Origin: Paenibacillus sp. RUD330
GTDB taxonomy: Bacteria; Bacillota; Bacilli; Paenibacillales; Paenibacillaceae
Reading direction: 5' to 3'
NCBI RefSeq assembly: GCF_002243345.2
Contig: NZ_CP022655.2
Span: forward strand, 5,016,001-5,080,000
Length of the DNA: 64,000 nt
The first letter of the stretch is position 1, and each line of letters opens with the position of its first letter. The position numbers were made by a program, and so were the translations under genes. Below the pieces are notes generated by a model. The model worked only from the letters and a program-made list of their open reading frames with translations. It made no database searches and was not told the DNA's origin. Of this stretch, positions 32,192-41,990 are shown piece by piece.

Positions 32192-34996
32192 TTAGTTAAC
32201 CGAGATGATCGTCGTAGCTACGAGGCCGTTGGAAGTGATGTAAGTCAGCGTTGCTTGACCTACAGCTACTTTCGTGATAGCGCCAGCCGTCGTTACTTTG
32301 AAGATTTTGTCGTTGCTGGAGTAGAATTTGCCGTTGCCGTTGATTACAACTCCGTATTGGTCTTTAACAACCGGTTGTGGAGCTGTAGCCGCTGCATCGT
32401 ACTCAGCATCGTCGAAGGCAACCGTAGCTGCGATCGGAGCGTCTTCGGATACTGTTACTTCTTGTTTGGCGACTTCAGTGCCGTTCAGGAAGGCAGTGAT
32501 CGTGGACTTGCCGGCTTTAACGCCTTGGAATTTGTTCGAAGCAACACGTGCCAGGATGGATGGCGTGGAGCTCGTGATTTCAAGGGCGTCGCCTTTGTCT
32601 TTCAGGACAACTTGTGCGCCGCTAGCCGTTTTACCGATCAGCGTAGCCGATTTTTGGTAGCTTGCAGCCGATGCGCCGGAAGCGTATGCCGTTCCGCCGT
32701 ATACCGTGCCTACAGCGTCGATTTCATACGTTTTGATCGCGTCGGATTCAACCACGGATACGGAGAAGACGTAAGGAGCTGCGTCTTTAACCGGGGAAGT
32801 GATGCGAACTTGAGCGGATCCGGCTTTGACAGCCGTCAGAACGCCAGTGTCGCTCAGAGTTACGACGCCGTTGCTAGCGTTAACCAGCTCAAGGCCGTAA
32901 GTGCCTTCCGTTGCCGTGAACGTACGTCCGTATTGGTCAACCAGGACGATGTTCTCAGCTTTGACGCCTTTGGATGCGCCGAGTTCAAGCGTCGTAGGCA
33001 GCTTTTGGATGCCGTTGACAGCAACCGTCGTTTTTGCTTTGTTGACGGTGATGCTCAGCGTGTTAGGCAGTCCGCCTGGAGTCGTAGGACGCGTGATGAT
33101 GTAGCCAGCGCCTTCGGTGTTGGATTTAAATTTGAAGACCAGTTCGCCTTTAGCGTTGACGCGCGGATATCCCGTTTCCAGGCCCGGAGTAACGCTGAAG
33201 TCCAGTTGGCTAACTTTCAGAGCCGTTCCTTTGATTTCGTTGCCGTACGTATCGGCAGCAACGAACGGGAAGGCAACTTCTTCGCCAGCGACGATCAGCT
33301 TGTTAGGCTGGCCGAGCTCGATGGATTTAACGACTGCAGCGCCGTTAACCGTCAGGCTGAGGGAAGCGCTAGCGCCAGCTTTGGTCATGTTCGTAACCGT
33401 GATGAATACTGTGCCTTCTTTTTTAGCCGTGAACGTGATCACGCCGTCCGTATCAACGTTGAATGCGTCGATGATGGACAGATCGCTAACGAAGAAGAGC
33501 AGGCCGTTGATGTCGATGCTTTTGTTTCCAGTCGTAGCGCCGAAGCTGTAGTTGCCAGCTTTGAGCTTAACCGTTTTGCCTTCAGCGTCTTTCAGCGTCA
33601 GAGGCAGAACGAGACCTTCGTCGCCAGCGGATACGCGGGCTTGGTCTTTCAGTGGAGCTACTTGGCCGAGAACTACGGAAGTAGCCGTGCTGCCCGTCGT
33701 TACTTTCAGGACTTTGTTGACTGTCAGTCCTGCAGCCGGGTAAACAGCGGATACGGATACGGAATCACCCTCGAGGGAGATAGGACCGTTCGTCAGCGTG
33801 TCGCCGTTTTTGATTTCGTTCTTAACGTTGATGGCGCCGCCGTTCACTTTCAGGCTCGTTCCGCGGGTCGTGTTGACAGCGGTAACGATGTACGTGCTGG
33901 AAGCAACCGTGATTTCCTCTTTGAACTGGTTGTAGACTTTAACGCCTGCGTCTACGTTATCGCCCAGTTGAAGAGCCGTGTTCGTGATGTCGATCGAGGA
34001 CGCTACTGCTGCTACGATCTTGACAGGGAACGAAGCATCCGTGCCTTTAACCGTCAGCGTGTAGTCGCCTGCTGGCAGGTAAGCCGCGGACAGAACAGCG
34101 GATTTGCTGTCGTCTGCGTATTTAGCCGTTACAGGGAACGTCGACAGGTTGGATTTCAGCGTGTAGCCGCCTTCCATGTACGTTTGCTCCGTAGCGGACA
34201 GAGCGCGGCTGAATTTAACCGTGATCGATTTAGCGCCCGTTTGAGCTGCTTCAGTAGCTTTAACAGCTTGAAGCGTTACTTCTACGGAGTAAGTTTTGCC
34301 GTTGTACGTAACGTCTACTTTCGTTGCTTGACCAGCTACGAGCGCAGTCGTCAGAGCTTGTTTTACCACTTGGCCGTCGGAGAAAGTAACCTCGATGTTC
34401 TTCTCGTCGACAGCAACAGCGGATTTAACGGAAACAGCGGATGCGTTGGAAAGATCATAAGCTGCTTCGAATACTTGGCCGCGGGTAGCTGCTACTTTGT
34501 AAGAAGCTTGTTGGTCGATCAGACCAGCTTCGATAGCTGCTGCCACGTAGCCTTTTGCCCATGCGCTAACGGCGCCGGATACGGCAGCGTCGGCTTTAGG
34601 AGTCAGGCCAGCGGATTCAACGATGATTTTAGCAACTTGCTCAACCGTTACGTTTTGCGTAGGGCCGAACAGGTTGTTGCCGAGACCGTTGACGATGCCG
34701 GCTTTCGTTACAGCGCCGATGTAGCCTTTAGCCCAGTAGTTGGCAGCTACGTCTTTGTATTTCGAGGAAGCAGCGTCTTCGCCAAGGCCTTGAAGCAGCG
34801 CTACGACTTTGGAAATCTCAGCACGCGTGATGTTTTTGTCGAGGCCAGCGGAACCGCCTGGGTAGCCTTCAACGATACCTGCTGCTTTGAGTGCGTCGAA
34901 CTTCTGTTGCGTCGTCAGTTCAGCCGCGAATGCGGAGCTTGCGAATACGGAAGTTACGAGTGCGCCTGTAACGACCAGAGATAAACTTTTCTTCAT
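32192..34996 (-). CDS. Probable main S-layer protein with three N-terminal SLH domains
   Basis: The 934-residue product has a clear signal peptide (MKKSLSLVVTGALVTS start, cleavage after AFA). Three SLH domains span about residues 27-190; their binding motifs read TRAE, TVEQ and TRGQ, so only the first is canonical. The rest is a chain of Ig-like/Big_2 beta domains. The gene is visibly lower in GC than its neighbours and uses a narrow codon set (GCT, AAC, ACG, GTT), and two tandem terminators follow it; both fit very high expression. Start ATG 34996 is conventional, but ATG 35074 has a stronger ribosome-binding site and would add 26 residues. A long leader lies upstream. Confidence 0.93.
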   Translation of the reverse strand: MKKSLSLVVTGALVTSVFASSAFAAELTTQQKFDALKAAGIVEGYPGGSAGLDKNITRAEISKVVALLQGLGEDAASSKYKDVAANYWAKGYIGAVTKAGIVNGLGNNLFGPTQNVTVEQVAKIIVESAGLTPKADAAVSGAVSAWAKGYVAAAIEAGLIDQQASYKVAATRGQVFEAAYDLSNASAVSVKSAVAVDEKNIEVTFSDGQVVKQALTTALVAGQATKVDVTYNGKTYSVEVTLQAVKATEAAQTGAKSITVKFSRALSATEQTYMEGGYTLKSNLSTFPVTAKYADDSKSAVLSAAYLPAGDYTLTVKGTDASFPVKIVAAVASSIDITNTALQLGDNVDAGVKVYNQFKEEITVASSTYIVTAVNTTRGTSLKVNGGAINVKNEIKNGDTLTNGPISLEGDSVSVSAVYPAAGLTVNKVLKVTTGSTATSVVLGQVAPLKDQARVSAGDEGLVLPLTLKDAEGKTVKLKAGNYSFGATTGNKSIDINGLLFFVSDLSIIDAFNVDTDGVITFTAKKEGTVFITVTNMTKAGASASLSLTVNGAAVVKSIELGQPNKLIVAGEEVAFPFVAADTYGNEIKGTALKVSQLDFSVTPGLETGYPRVNAKGELVFKFKSNTEGAGYIITRPTTPGGLPNTLSITVNKAKTTVAVNGIQKLPTTLELGASKGVKAENIVLVDQYGRTFTATEGTYGLELVNASNGVVTLSDTGVLTAVKAGSAQVRITSPVKDAAPYVFSVSVVESDAIKTYEIDAVGTVYGGTAYASGASAASYQKSATLIGKTASGAQVVLKDKGDALEITSSTPSILARVASNKFQGVKAGKSTITAFLNGTEVAKQEVTVSEDAPIAATVAFDDAEYDAAATAPQPVVKDQYGVVINGNGKFYSSNDKIFKVTTAGAITKVAVGQATLTYITSNGLVATTIISVN

Positions 34997-35614
34997 AACC
35001 TTTTGTTCTCCTCCTCTAACTTGCTTAAGTAAATGAGAGTGTTCTGTGGAACTATGAGTGCTCTTCTTACTCATCTGTTGTGTCACCCCCTTCCCAGAGT
35101 GTGGGAGCCATATAATATAGAAAAAGGTCTGCTTCATGTATAGACACGTGTAGGAACATGCCGCAGAAACTCGTAAAAACAAGTAGAAAAAAATGGAAAG
35201 CTGTCAAACCACTAAATCATTATACAATGGCCTGATAGAACCAGTAAAGAGAAACATGTGAATATGTTTCCATATCAATAGAAACCATTCGGCCTTGGAG
35301 ATATCCAGCATCCCCGCATCGATCCAGGTTTCAAGCCTTTGCTCTTTGCGACTCCAGATACTTAAACGCAGGGCTTTCGCAAAAGTTGCGACTTCCGGAA
35401 TTTTTTTTGAAAATAACCTTGTCTTGCTGCTATGTATTGCCTTTGTTCGTAGGTTTTGGCTGCAAGCCTAGTATAACTTGGATAACCGCTCCTCGTCGAC
35501 TCGAAACTTTTTCCATCTCTCGATTTTTGTCGATTCCGGATAAGTCTGTCATTTTTGACAGAAGTGCCTGGAAAATCCACATTTCCAGGCACATTCCATT
35601 CTTTTGAATGAGGA
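34997..35614 (-). promoter_or_regulatory. Leader and promoter region of the S-layer gene
   Basis: This region has an in-frame upstream ATG (35074) with AAGGGGGTG nine bases before it. Promoter-like boxes include TATAAT (35224-35219, weak -35 TTTACT at 18 bases) and a TTGACA at about 35201-35206 without a good -10. The mRNA leader would be well over 100 nt, as is common for S-layer genes. I see no other gene; the part above about 35290 is AT-rich with hairpins near 35565-35593. Confidence 0.5.
35565..35593 (-). terminator. Hairpin after the 1350-residue SLH protein gene
   Basis: GTGCCTGGAAA/TTTCCAGGCAC stem with a 7-base loop. The T-run on the minus strand is weak and a second small hairpin (TCTGTCA/TGACAGA) follows. 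Probable terminator. Confidence 0.6.
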
Positions 35615-38600
35615 TTAATTGATTTTCGGAAGCCGTTTCAGGCTGACCAGCACTTTGCCCAGAATAATGGAGGAATCGGAACGAAGCAGGTTCGCTTGCG
35701 GTTCGAATACGCTGCCTTTCTTCGGATCGCTGGAATCGACCGGCGAGCCCTGGATATAGCCTTTCTGGTAAATAGCCAGAACCGAAGCGCGGGCGTAGTA
35801 ATCGATCTTGCCGTAATCCTTGAAAGCCTTTTGGAGCGCCTTCTCGATTTTTGCCGGATCCGTCTCCAGCTTGAGCTTGAGCGCGCGGGCGAGAATAACC
35901 GAGGCATCCTCGCGCGTCAGGTTGCCCGTAGGCTCGAACACCTTCGGAGCCTTGCCGCGGATGTAGCCTTCGTTGAAGGCCGTTTCGATGTAGCGGTAAT
36001 CCCACAGCGCCGTGCTCTCGACTCCCACGTCATTGAAGAGCCGCTTGCTTGGATCGGTATTGTAGTTGAGGCGGATGGACATCGCCTTCACCATCATCGT
36101 CGCGAATTCGCCGCGCGAAGTGTACAGGCTCGCGCCGAACTCGTCGTTGCCGGCGGCATTGATGAAGCCTTTGGCATACATCGCTTCCATATAGTTTCGT
36201 GCATACGGATGGGACGTGACGTCCAGATAGGAATATTTCATCTGTCCGACCACGTAGTAGCCGAACTCCGAGAACGGCACGGTTACCGTGTGCTTCTTGG
36301 TGTCGACGACGCCGCCGAGGTTCACCCATTCCGGCTTCTTCGGATCGAAGTGGAAGACCGTAATGAACGTGCCGTTGGCGTCAACAATGTTGGAATCATA
36401 ACTCAGCGTCAGCGTCGCTTCCTTGGATGTGACCAGCTCGCGGTTCGCAGGACGGTCCGTGTAGGAAGGCACGTCGGCGGTCGGATACTGGTACGGATCG
36501 ATGCCATACTTAAGAGGATCATAGACGTTGTCGGTCTGCGGATTGTCCGCAAGTCCCGCATCGATCCAGAACACCTTGCCCGCTTTGTTGAAGTTGGGGG
36601 AGAAGGTATTGTCGAACATGTTGCCCAGGCTCTCCAGAATCAGATCGAAGTTGGCCGGAGCCTGCTCGAATTCATGCCGATCGATGACGCCGTCGGATGG
36701 ATTGGCGATGCCGAACAGCAGGCGATGCCCGGTGAACACTTGGTTCTTGAGCTTCTCCGGCACGTTGTAGTCGCGGCGGATGAGCGTCGTCGACTTAGGG
36801 AAGGCAAGCGTCAGTTCGCCTTCGAATACTTTGTGGGAGCTCTTCATTTCTTCCATGTAACCGGCGCCCGGAATATTGGTCGGAGCATAAGTCACCACGA
36901 TCGTATCGCTGGTCGTATCGTTGTCGTTGGCGATCGTGAACTTGAGCTTGTTCTCGCCAGCCTTGAGTCCGGATACCATGACCCGATAGGCGGTCGTATA
37001 ATCGATGGTGCCGTCATTGTCGGCGTCGTAGGCGATCTTTTCAGCGACCTGCTTGCCTACCGTGACGGTCTTGGCATTAGGAGCGTCGATGACGATCTCC
37101 ACGTAGTTCTGGTTGACGATGCGCTTGGACGTGAGCGGACGCAGAATCTTGTACGGCAGAGCCGTAGGATCCACCTCCAGGCGGTAGCTGGCGCGAGCGC
37201 CGGCTTCGCCGTTGTTGTAGACATAGAAGTTGTAAACGCTCGATGTGCCGTCCTTGCTGAGATATTGATCGGTCAGAACCCATGAGAGGCTCTGCGTCTT
37301 CAAGTCATAGGTGACGGTAAGCTTCGGCTGCTTGTCCCCTTGCTTGTCGATGGCCCCGATCGTCTTGTTTTCGTTCAGGACGCTCACCGTCTGCTGGTCC
37401 TTCGGCAATGCCGCATCGTTGACGACACGCAGCTCGTTGCTGAGAGTCCAGACAATCGGCTTGGACAGCGTGCTGCCGTCGATCTTCAAAATATAGTTGG
37501 AGCTGGTGTTGTCTTTAACAATGTTTTCAAGATTGCTTTGGGCTTCGTAGATCGTTGTCCCCAAATCGATAAAGTCAAAGGTGCCGTAAATGTTCATGTA
37601 CGGTTCCTTGGTCGTGTAGACGCTGCCTTGCTTGGGGAAATTGGGATCATTCGCAAGCGGCGAAACCAATTCGCTGCTGTATGGATAGATGCTGTCCGGA
37701 GAGTAAGGAATCTTCGGCAAATTGATTTGTCTCAATAAAATGGTGATGGAATTCTCATAGTTGTTTTTGCCGCCCTTGTATACGAAGCGAAGCGTGAACG
37801 CCCCTCCCGCCTTCATAACGGATGCGGCTGTCGCGATGCCCTTTTCGGTCGCAGCGAAGTTGTTGTCGCTAGCATTTTTGGCAATTTCGATTGGCGTATT
37901 GTTGATGTACAGGAACATCGTTTGGGCTTTGCCGTCAACCGGGCTGTAGCGTATCTCCGACATGTCGTTCAGATTGCTCAACGTCGCATCGAAATTTTTC
38001 AGCTTATTCTGGATGATGTCGTTCAATTGGGTAGACTTGGTCGTGTCATAGGGAATATCCATTGTATCGTAGATGCTGGAGTATTGAAGGAACGGTCCAA
38101 AAAGCATATTGAAGGTGACCGAGCCGGCGTCGTTGTCGCCCAGCTTGAAGAACAGCGTCTGAGTGCCTTCGAAAGGCAGCTTCTTCACCTCGAGCACGAT
38201 GCGGGTAAAGGTTTTGTTCACTCCGCCGATCGTGCGGGTAACCGTGGAGGTATCGACGATATTCAAGTCTGCGGTGTTGATTGTGCCGCTTTTCCCATTG
38301 ATATCAAGCACCTTATTGATCGTCAAGGGTTCCTGCGAGTAGTTGCCGATCAGCAATTCCATGGCGACAGGAGTGTCGTACAGGCTCGCTCCCGAGAGCG
38401 GCTTGCTCGCGAGGTTGAGGTCGGCCGTCGTTTTATAACCCGGAATATAGTTGAATTCGCTGATGAACGGAGCTCCGGCATCCCGAAGCGTGAACTTCAG
38501 GTTGTAGACGCCCTGCGTCTCTCCCGCCACCGTATTCATGGCTTCCAGATTGAGATTGTAGGCTCGGTCGAACAAGTATGCATCGGACTTCAGCTTGTCC

Positions 38601-39667
38601 AGGCCGATGCTGAAGGTATAAATGTAGAAGGCATCTTCCGGAGAATAAGAGTCCTTCGTTACCGTAGGAGTGGCATCAAATCCGCCTGCAGGAAGCTTCG
38701 CTCCGTCCAGACTCGGAAAAATCTTGATTGCTTCCGATGGGTTCGGATTGGGAACGGTTTTGCCGTCCACGATCTTTTTGTTGTTCGGAACGATGAGCGT
38801 ACCTGTAAGGGTAGCTTTCGGAAGGTCTGCTTTGGCTATGGAGAAGTTCGGAGAATACTCCAATGCCGCGCTGCTGATGCCATCGTTCAGGTTGACGTCG
38901 TAGAACGTCACATCACCGTTGTAGAAAGCGATCTCGCGTGTCGTCTCGATCGTCTGGTTGTTGTTGGTCACCTTGATGGTAGCCAGGTTCTTTCCTTTTT
39001 TGATCGTCAAAGGAGAGATCGTGAATTCGTAATTGTTGGAGGCCGACACATTATAAGTCCGGCTGGAGCCGTTGACCTCGATCGTCACTTTGGATGCATT
39101 GGGCGCGTTGCCCGTAATCGCGATGTCAGCGGAAGTTCTGCCGCGCGAAGCGCCGGATTGAACGACGGTCGTTCCGTTCTCTTTCATCGGGAACGTGCTG
39201 CCATCCAAGCGGGCGGTGAGATTATAGAAGACCGGACCGTCATGGTACATGACATAGATCGACGTCGAGACCTCGGCGCCGCCCTGGAGGCCTTTGAATG
39301 TAATCCGGTTCAGCCCGGAATAGAGCTGCACGTTGTTCACCGTAAGGTTGTAGCCGGACAGGTAGATGCCGCCCTTCACCCCTTCGGTCTTGGCGCCCGT
39401 TTCATCGTCCGTCGGGTCGTCGGTGCCTTTGAAGTTGACGACTTGAATGACGCTGTACGTAATGCTGGAAGGATCGATGTTGCTGATCGAGCCTTCAAGG
39501 CTGATCTTGCCGTTCGTCGTGATGCGGGGGCTTTTGGGACTGCTGCTTTCCTTGGCAAACGTGAAGTACCCCGTCGCGGCGGCGCTGGCCGTCTGCGCGG
39601 GAAGAGCCGGCATCAGCTGCAGGACCAGGGCCAGCAGCAGGAACATTGCGCTGAATCGTTTTAACAC
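35615..39667 (-). CDS. Very large SLH-anchored surface protein
   Basis: The 1350-residue protein has a signal peptide (hydrophobic residues 5-24, ending around QTASAAA), then about 1100 residues of beta-rich Ig-like modules with many Asn and Asp. The last 190 residues are three SLH domains; their motifs read SRGE, TRED and LRSD, all altered from the usual TRAE. The GTG start at 39667 follows GGAGG at six bases. It is the first exported protein downstream of the tagO-csaB wall-polymer genes. It could be a second structural S-layer protein or an adhesin; I do not recognise a catalytic domain. Confidence 0.88.
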   Translation of the reverse strand: MLKRFSAMFLLLALVLQLMPALPAQTASAAATGYFTFAKESSSPKSPRITTNGKISLEGSISNIDPSSITYSVIQVVNFKGTDDPTDDETGAKTEGVKGGIYLSGYNLTVNNVQLYSGLNRITFKGLQGGAEVSTSIYVMYHDGPVFYNLTARLDGSTFPMKENGTTVVQSGASRGRTSADIAITGNAPNASKVTIEVNGSSRTYNVSASNNYEFTISPLTIKKGKNLATIKVTNNNQTIETTREIAFYNGDVTFYDVNLNDGISSAALEYSPNFSIAKADLPKATLTGTLIVPNNKKIVDGKTVPNPNPSEAIKIFPSLDGAKLPAGGFDATPTVTKDSYSPEDAFYIYTFSIGLDKLKSDAYLFDRAYNLNLEAMNTVAGETQGVYNLKFTLRDAGAPFISEFNYIPGYKTTADLNLASKPLSGASLYDTPVAMELLIGNYSQEPLTINKVLDINGKSGTINTADLNIVDTSTVTRTIGGVNKTFTRIVLEVKKLPFEGTQTLFFKLGDNDAGSVTFNMLFGPFLQYSSIYDTMDIPYDTTKSTQLNDIIQNKLKNFDATLSNLNDMSEIRYSPVDGKAQTMFLYINNTPIEIAKNASDNNFAATEKGIATAASVMKAGGAFTLRFVYKGGKNNYENSITILLRQINLPKIPYSPDSIYPYSSELVSPLANDPNFPKQGSVYTTKEPYMNIYGTFDFIDLGTTIYEAQSNLENIVKDNTSSNYILKIDGSTLSKPIVWTLSNELRVVNDAALPKDQQTVSVLNENKTIGAIDKQGDKQPKLTVTYDLKTQSLSWVLTDQYLSKDGTSSVYNFYVYNNGEAGARASYRLEVDPTALPYKILRPLTSKRIVNQNYVEIVIDAPNAKTVTVGKQVAEKIAYDADNDGTIDYTTAYRVMVSGLKAGENKLKFTIANDNDTTSDTIVVTYAPTNIPGAGYMEEMKSSHKVFEGELTLAFPKSTTLIRRDYNVPEKLKNQVFTGHRLLFGIANPSDGVIDRHEFEQAPANFDLILESLGNMFDNTFSPNFNKAGKVFWIDAGLADNPQTDNVYDPLKYGIDPYQYPTADVPSYTDRPANRELVTSKEATLTLSYDSNIVDANGTFITVFHFDPKKPEWVNLGGVVDTKKHTVTVPFSEFGYYVVGQMKYSYLDVTSHPYARNYMEAMYAKGFINAAGNDEFGASLYTSRGEFATMMVKAMSIRLNYNTDPSKRLFNDVGVESTALWDYRYIETAFNEGYIRGKAPKVFEPTGNLTREDASVILARALKLKLETDPAKIEKALQKAFKDYGKIDYYARASVLAIYQKGYIQGSPVDSSDPKKGSVFEPQANLLRSDSSIILGKVLVSLKRLPKIN

Positions 39668-39794
39668 GGGAAGCCTCCTCCATACTCTTTCGGTGTTAGT
39701 TGGTGTAGGTTGTTTATCGGAAGAAAGCTGGTAAATTGTTAGGATATTGAGCCCTGGCAGGAAAGTATTATTATAATGTAGATAAATTTTTGGT

Positions 39795-39837
39795 AAATAA
39801 AAAAAGAGCTTCTCCTTCCGGAGAAGGACAAGCTCTT
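39795..39837 (-). terminator. Terminator of tagO
   Basis: AGAGCT/AGCTCT outer arms and CCTTC/GAAGG inner arms, followed by at least seven T on the minus strand, 15 bases after the tagO stop. Confidence 0.88.
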
Positions 39838-39851
39838 TGATGGCGGAGTCT

Positions 39852-40985
39852 TTATTTGCCGCGCTCGTGATGCGGCTTCATGCGCATGCGCGCCAGCAGG
39901 TTCAGCAGCGGCCGCTTCGTCTTGTCGACGATGCCGATGAGCTCGGCGCCGATCTGCATCGCGAACACCAGCAGGCTGATGACGACGAAGGTGACCCAGT
40001 TGGCTGCGTGGGACTGCACCACGATGGACTGCACGATCGCGCAGGCGCCGAAGAAAGCCGCTACGCCGTAAATGATCAATACCGTTTTGCGGTGGCTGAA
40101 GCCGAGCTCCCGCAGGCAGTGATGCAGATGCCCCTTGTCGGGAGCGAAGATCGGCCGCTTGTTGACCCAGCGGCGGATGATGGCGAAGAACGTGTCCGCC
40201 ATCGGCACCCCGATGATCAGGAGCGGCGTTACGAAGGATACGATCGTGACTTGCTTGAAGCCGATCATGGACAGCGTCGCCAGGCTGAAGCCGAGGAACA
40301 GCGAGCCGGAGTCGCCCATGAATATTTTAGCCGGATGGAAGTTGAACACCAGGAAGCCCAGGATGCCTCCGAGCAGCAGGCTGCTCATCAGGATGATCGG
40401 CTCGAAGCCGAGGAAGCAGGCCATGATGAGGATCGTGCCGATCGCGATGCCCGACACTCCCGCCGCCAGACCGTCGAGGCCGTCGATCAGGTTGATCGCA
40501 TTGGTCACGCCGACGATCCAGAAGATCGTCAGCGGGATGCTGAGCCAGGAGGAGATCTCCTGCATGTCCTGGCCGAACGGAATGTTCAGCAGGTCGATCT
40601 TCACGTCGAAGCCGAAGACGACGACGCAAGCCGCCACGAGCTGGAACATCAGCTTCACCTTGGCCGACAGCTCGAACCGGTCGTCGAGAGCGCCGGTCAG
40701 CACGATGATCGTGCCGCCCGCCAGCATCGCGCGGATCAGATTCGTATCGTAGGCGCTCAGCAGCCCTTCCGGAATGAACGGAAGCAGCAGGAAGAACGAA
40801 CCGATAAAGGCGAGATAGATCGCCAGGCCTCCCAGCCGCGGCATGATGCGCGTATGGACCTTGCGGGCATTCGGCTTGTCGATGGCGCCGATCTTGAACG
40901 CGAAGCGCTTGACGAGCGGCGTCAGCGAGACGGCCAGGATCAGAGCGACTGCGAAACCGACGATATAAGTCATTGTGGCATTCAC
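39852..40985 (-). CDS. tagO: Undecaprenyl-phosphate GlcNAc-1-phosphate transferase TagO
   Basis: TagO starts wall teichoic acid or secondary wall polymer synthesis by moving GlcNAc-1-phosphate from UDP-GlcNAc to undecaprenyl phosphate. The 377 residues have about eleven membrane segments and the MraY/WecA motifs KPNARKVHTR, NLIDGLDGLAAG and GHLHHCLREL. GTG 40985 follows GGGGAG. Position beside tagA and csaB suggests that it feeds the polymer that anchors the SLH proteins encoded downstream. Confidence 0.94.
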   Translation of the reverse strand: MNATMTYIVGFAVALILAVSLTPLVKRFAFKIGAIDKPNARKVHTRIMPRLGGLAIYLAFIGSFFLLLPFIPEGLLSAYDTNLIRAMLAGGTIIVLTGALDDRFELSAKVKLMFQLVAACVVVFGFDVKIDLLNIPFGQDMQEISSWLSIPLTIFWIVGVTNAINLIDGLDGLAAGVSGIAIGTILIMACFLGFEPIILMSSLLLGGILGFLVFNFHPAKIFMGDSGSLFLGFSLATLSMIGFKQVTIVSFVTPLLIIGVPMADTFFAIIRRWVNKRPIFAPDKGHLHHCLRELGFSHRKTVLIIYGVAAFFGACAIVQSIVVQSHAANWVTFVVISLLVFAMQIGAELIGIVDKTKRPLLNLLARMRMKPHHERGK

Positions 40986-41096
40986 TGGAAATTCAACTCC
41001 CCTTCATTACACCGGAATGAATTATAACCCGTTCGAAAAAGAAACTCCAACCCCAATATCAGGGCATTTCGCGCAAATTACGGCGAATTGACGCTT

Positions 41097-41990
41097 CTAG
41101 TAAGGTTTTGTCACCTTTTCCTTCTCCCGAATCACTCTCAGAGCGAATTGCGGCAGAACGAGCATTCTCCGGAACCGCGAAGGCTGCTGCAGAAGGCGGT
41201 AAAACCATTCCAGGCGCAGCTTCTGCATGAATACCGGAGCTCTCTTCAAACGGCCGGCGATAATATCGAAGCTTCCTCCGACTCCCATGATGAGAGGCAC
41301 TCCAAGCTCCTGCTTGTAGCGGGCGATCCAAGGCTCCTGCGTAGAGGCGGAACGGGCCACGTACAGCATATCCGGAGAAACCGCCCTGATCCGGGCGATG
41401 ACCTCGGCGTCCTCCTGCTCCCCGAAATAGCCATGATGCGTTCCCGCGATGGTCACGCCCGGGTATTGCGCCTTCAGGCGCGCTGCGGCCTCATCGATGA
41501 CTTCCTGCGTCGTGCCGAGCAGATAGGCGGACCAGCCGCGCTCCTCGCCTTCCAGGAACAGGCGGCGCATCAGATCGAAGCCCGGCACCCTTTCCCGGAC
41601 CGGCTGCCCCACGTACCCGGCGGCCCAGACGACGCCCGCGCCGTCCGGAACGACAAGCTCGGCTTCCCGCAGCATCCGGTGGAAGGCGGGATCCTCGAGC
41701 CCCATCATGACCATGATGGGATTCGCCGTGACGACCTGGCAAGGCTGCCCTCTTTCAATAACGTTCGTAAGATACTCCACGGTTTCGTCCATACCCATGC
41801 GGGAAAAAGGAACGCCGTAAATCGAAACCTTCGGAACGGTCCGCGCCTCCAGCCAGGCGGAAGCCTCGGAAGCGTCCCCGATCGCGTCCGCCAATGCTTC
41901 GGCGGCATCTTCCGGCGCATTCGCGGCCTCGGCCGCTTGCTTGGACGGGTCTATAAAGTCTTTTGTAGTCGACATGGGTCGAACGGTCAC
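41097..41990 (-). CDS. tagA: WecG/TagA-family glycosyltransferase
   Basis: TagA adds ManNAc to GlcNAc-pyrophosphoryl-undecaprenol, the second step of the wall polymer. The 297-residue protein has a variable Ala/Glu-rich N-terminus (about 45 residues). The GT26 domain then shows GVPFSRMGMDETV, VTANPIMVMM, VPDGAGVVWA and PGVTIAGTHHGYF. The GTG at 41990 overlaps the csaB stop (GTGA), giving coupled translation; ATG 41975 is an alternative. In Paenibacillus alvei a TagA-type enzyme builds the SLH ligand backbone. Confidence 0.92.
   Translation of the reverse strand: MTVRPMSTTKDFIDPSKQAAEAANAPEDAAEALADAIGDASEASAWLEARTVPKVSIYGVPFSRMGMDETVEYLTNVIERGQPCQVVTANPIMVMMGLEDPAFHRMLREAELVVPDGAGVVWAAGYVGQPVRERVPGFDLMRRLFLEGEERGWSAYLLGTTQEVIDEAAARLKAQYPGVTIAGTHHGYFGEQEDAEVIARIRAVSPDMLYVARSASTQEPWIARYKQELGVPLIMGVGGSFDIIAGRLKRAPVFMQKLRLEWFYRLLQQPSRFRRMLVLPQFALRVIREKEKVTKPY

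Noticed and set aside
32255-34984. Very long plus-strand open frame opposite the S-layer gene
   Set aside because: It is antisense to a clear SLH protein, is rich in Arg, Ser, Cys and Phe, and has no recognisable domain. Codon bias of the real gene removes stops on the other strand.
37922-39664. Long plus-strand open frame opposite the 1350-residue SLH gene
   Set aside because: Same reason: a shadow of a real gene, with no ribosome-binding site or domain.
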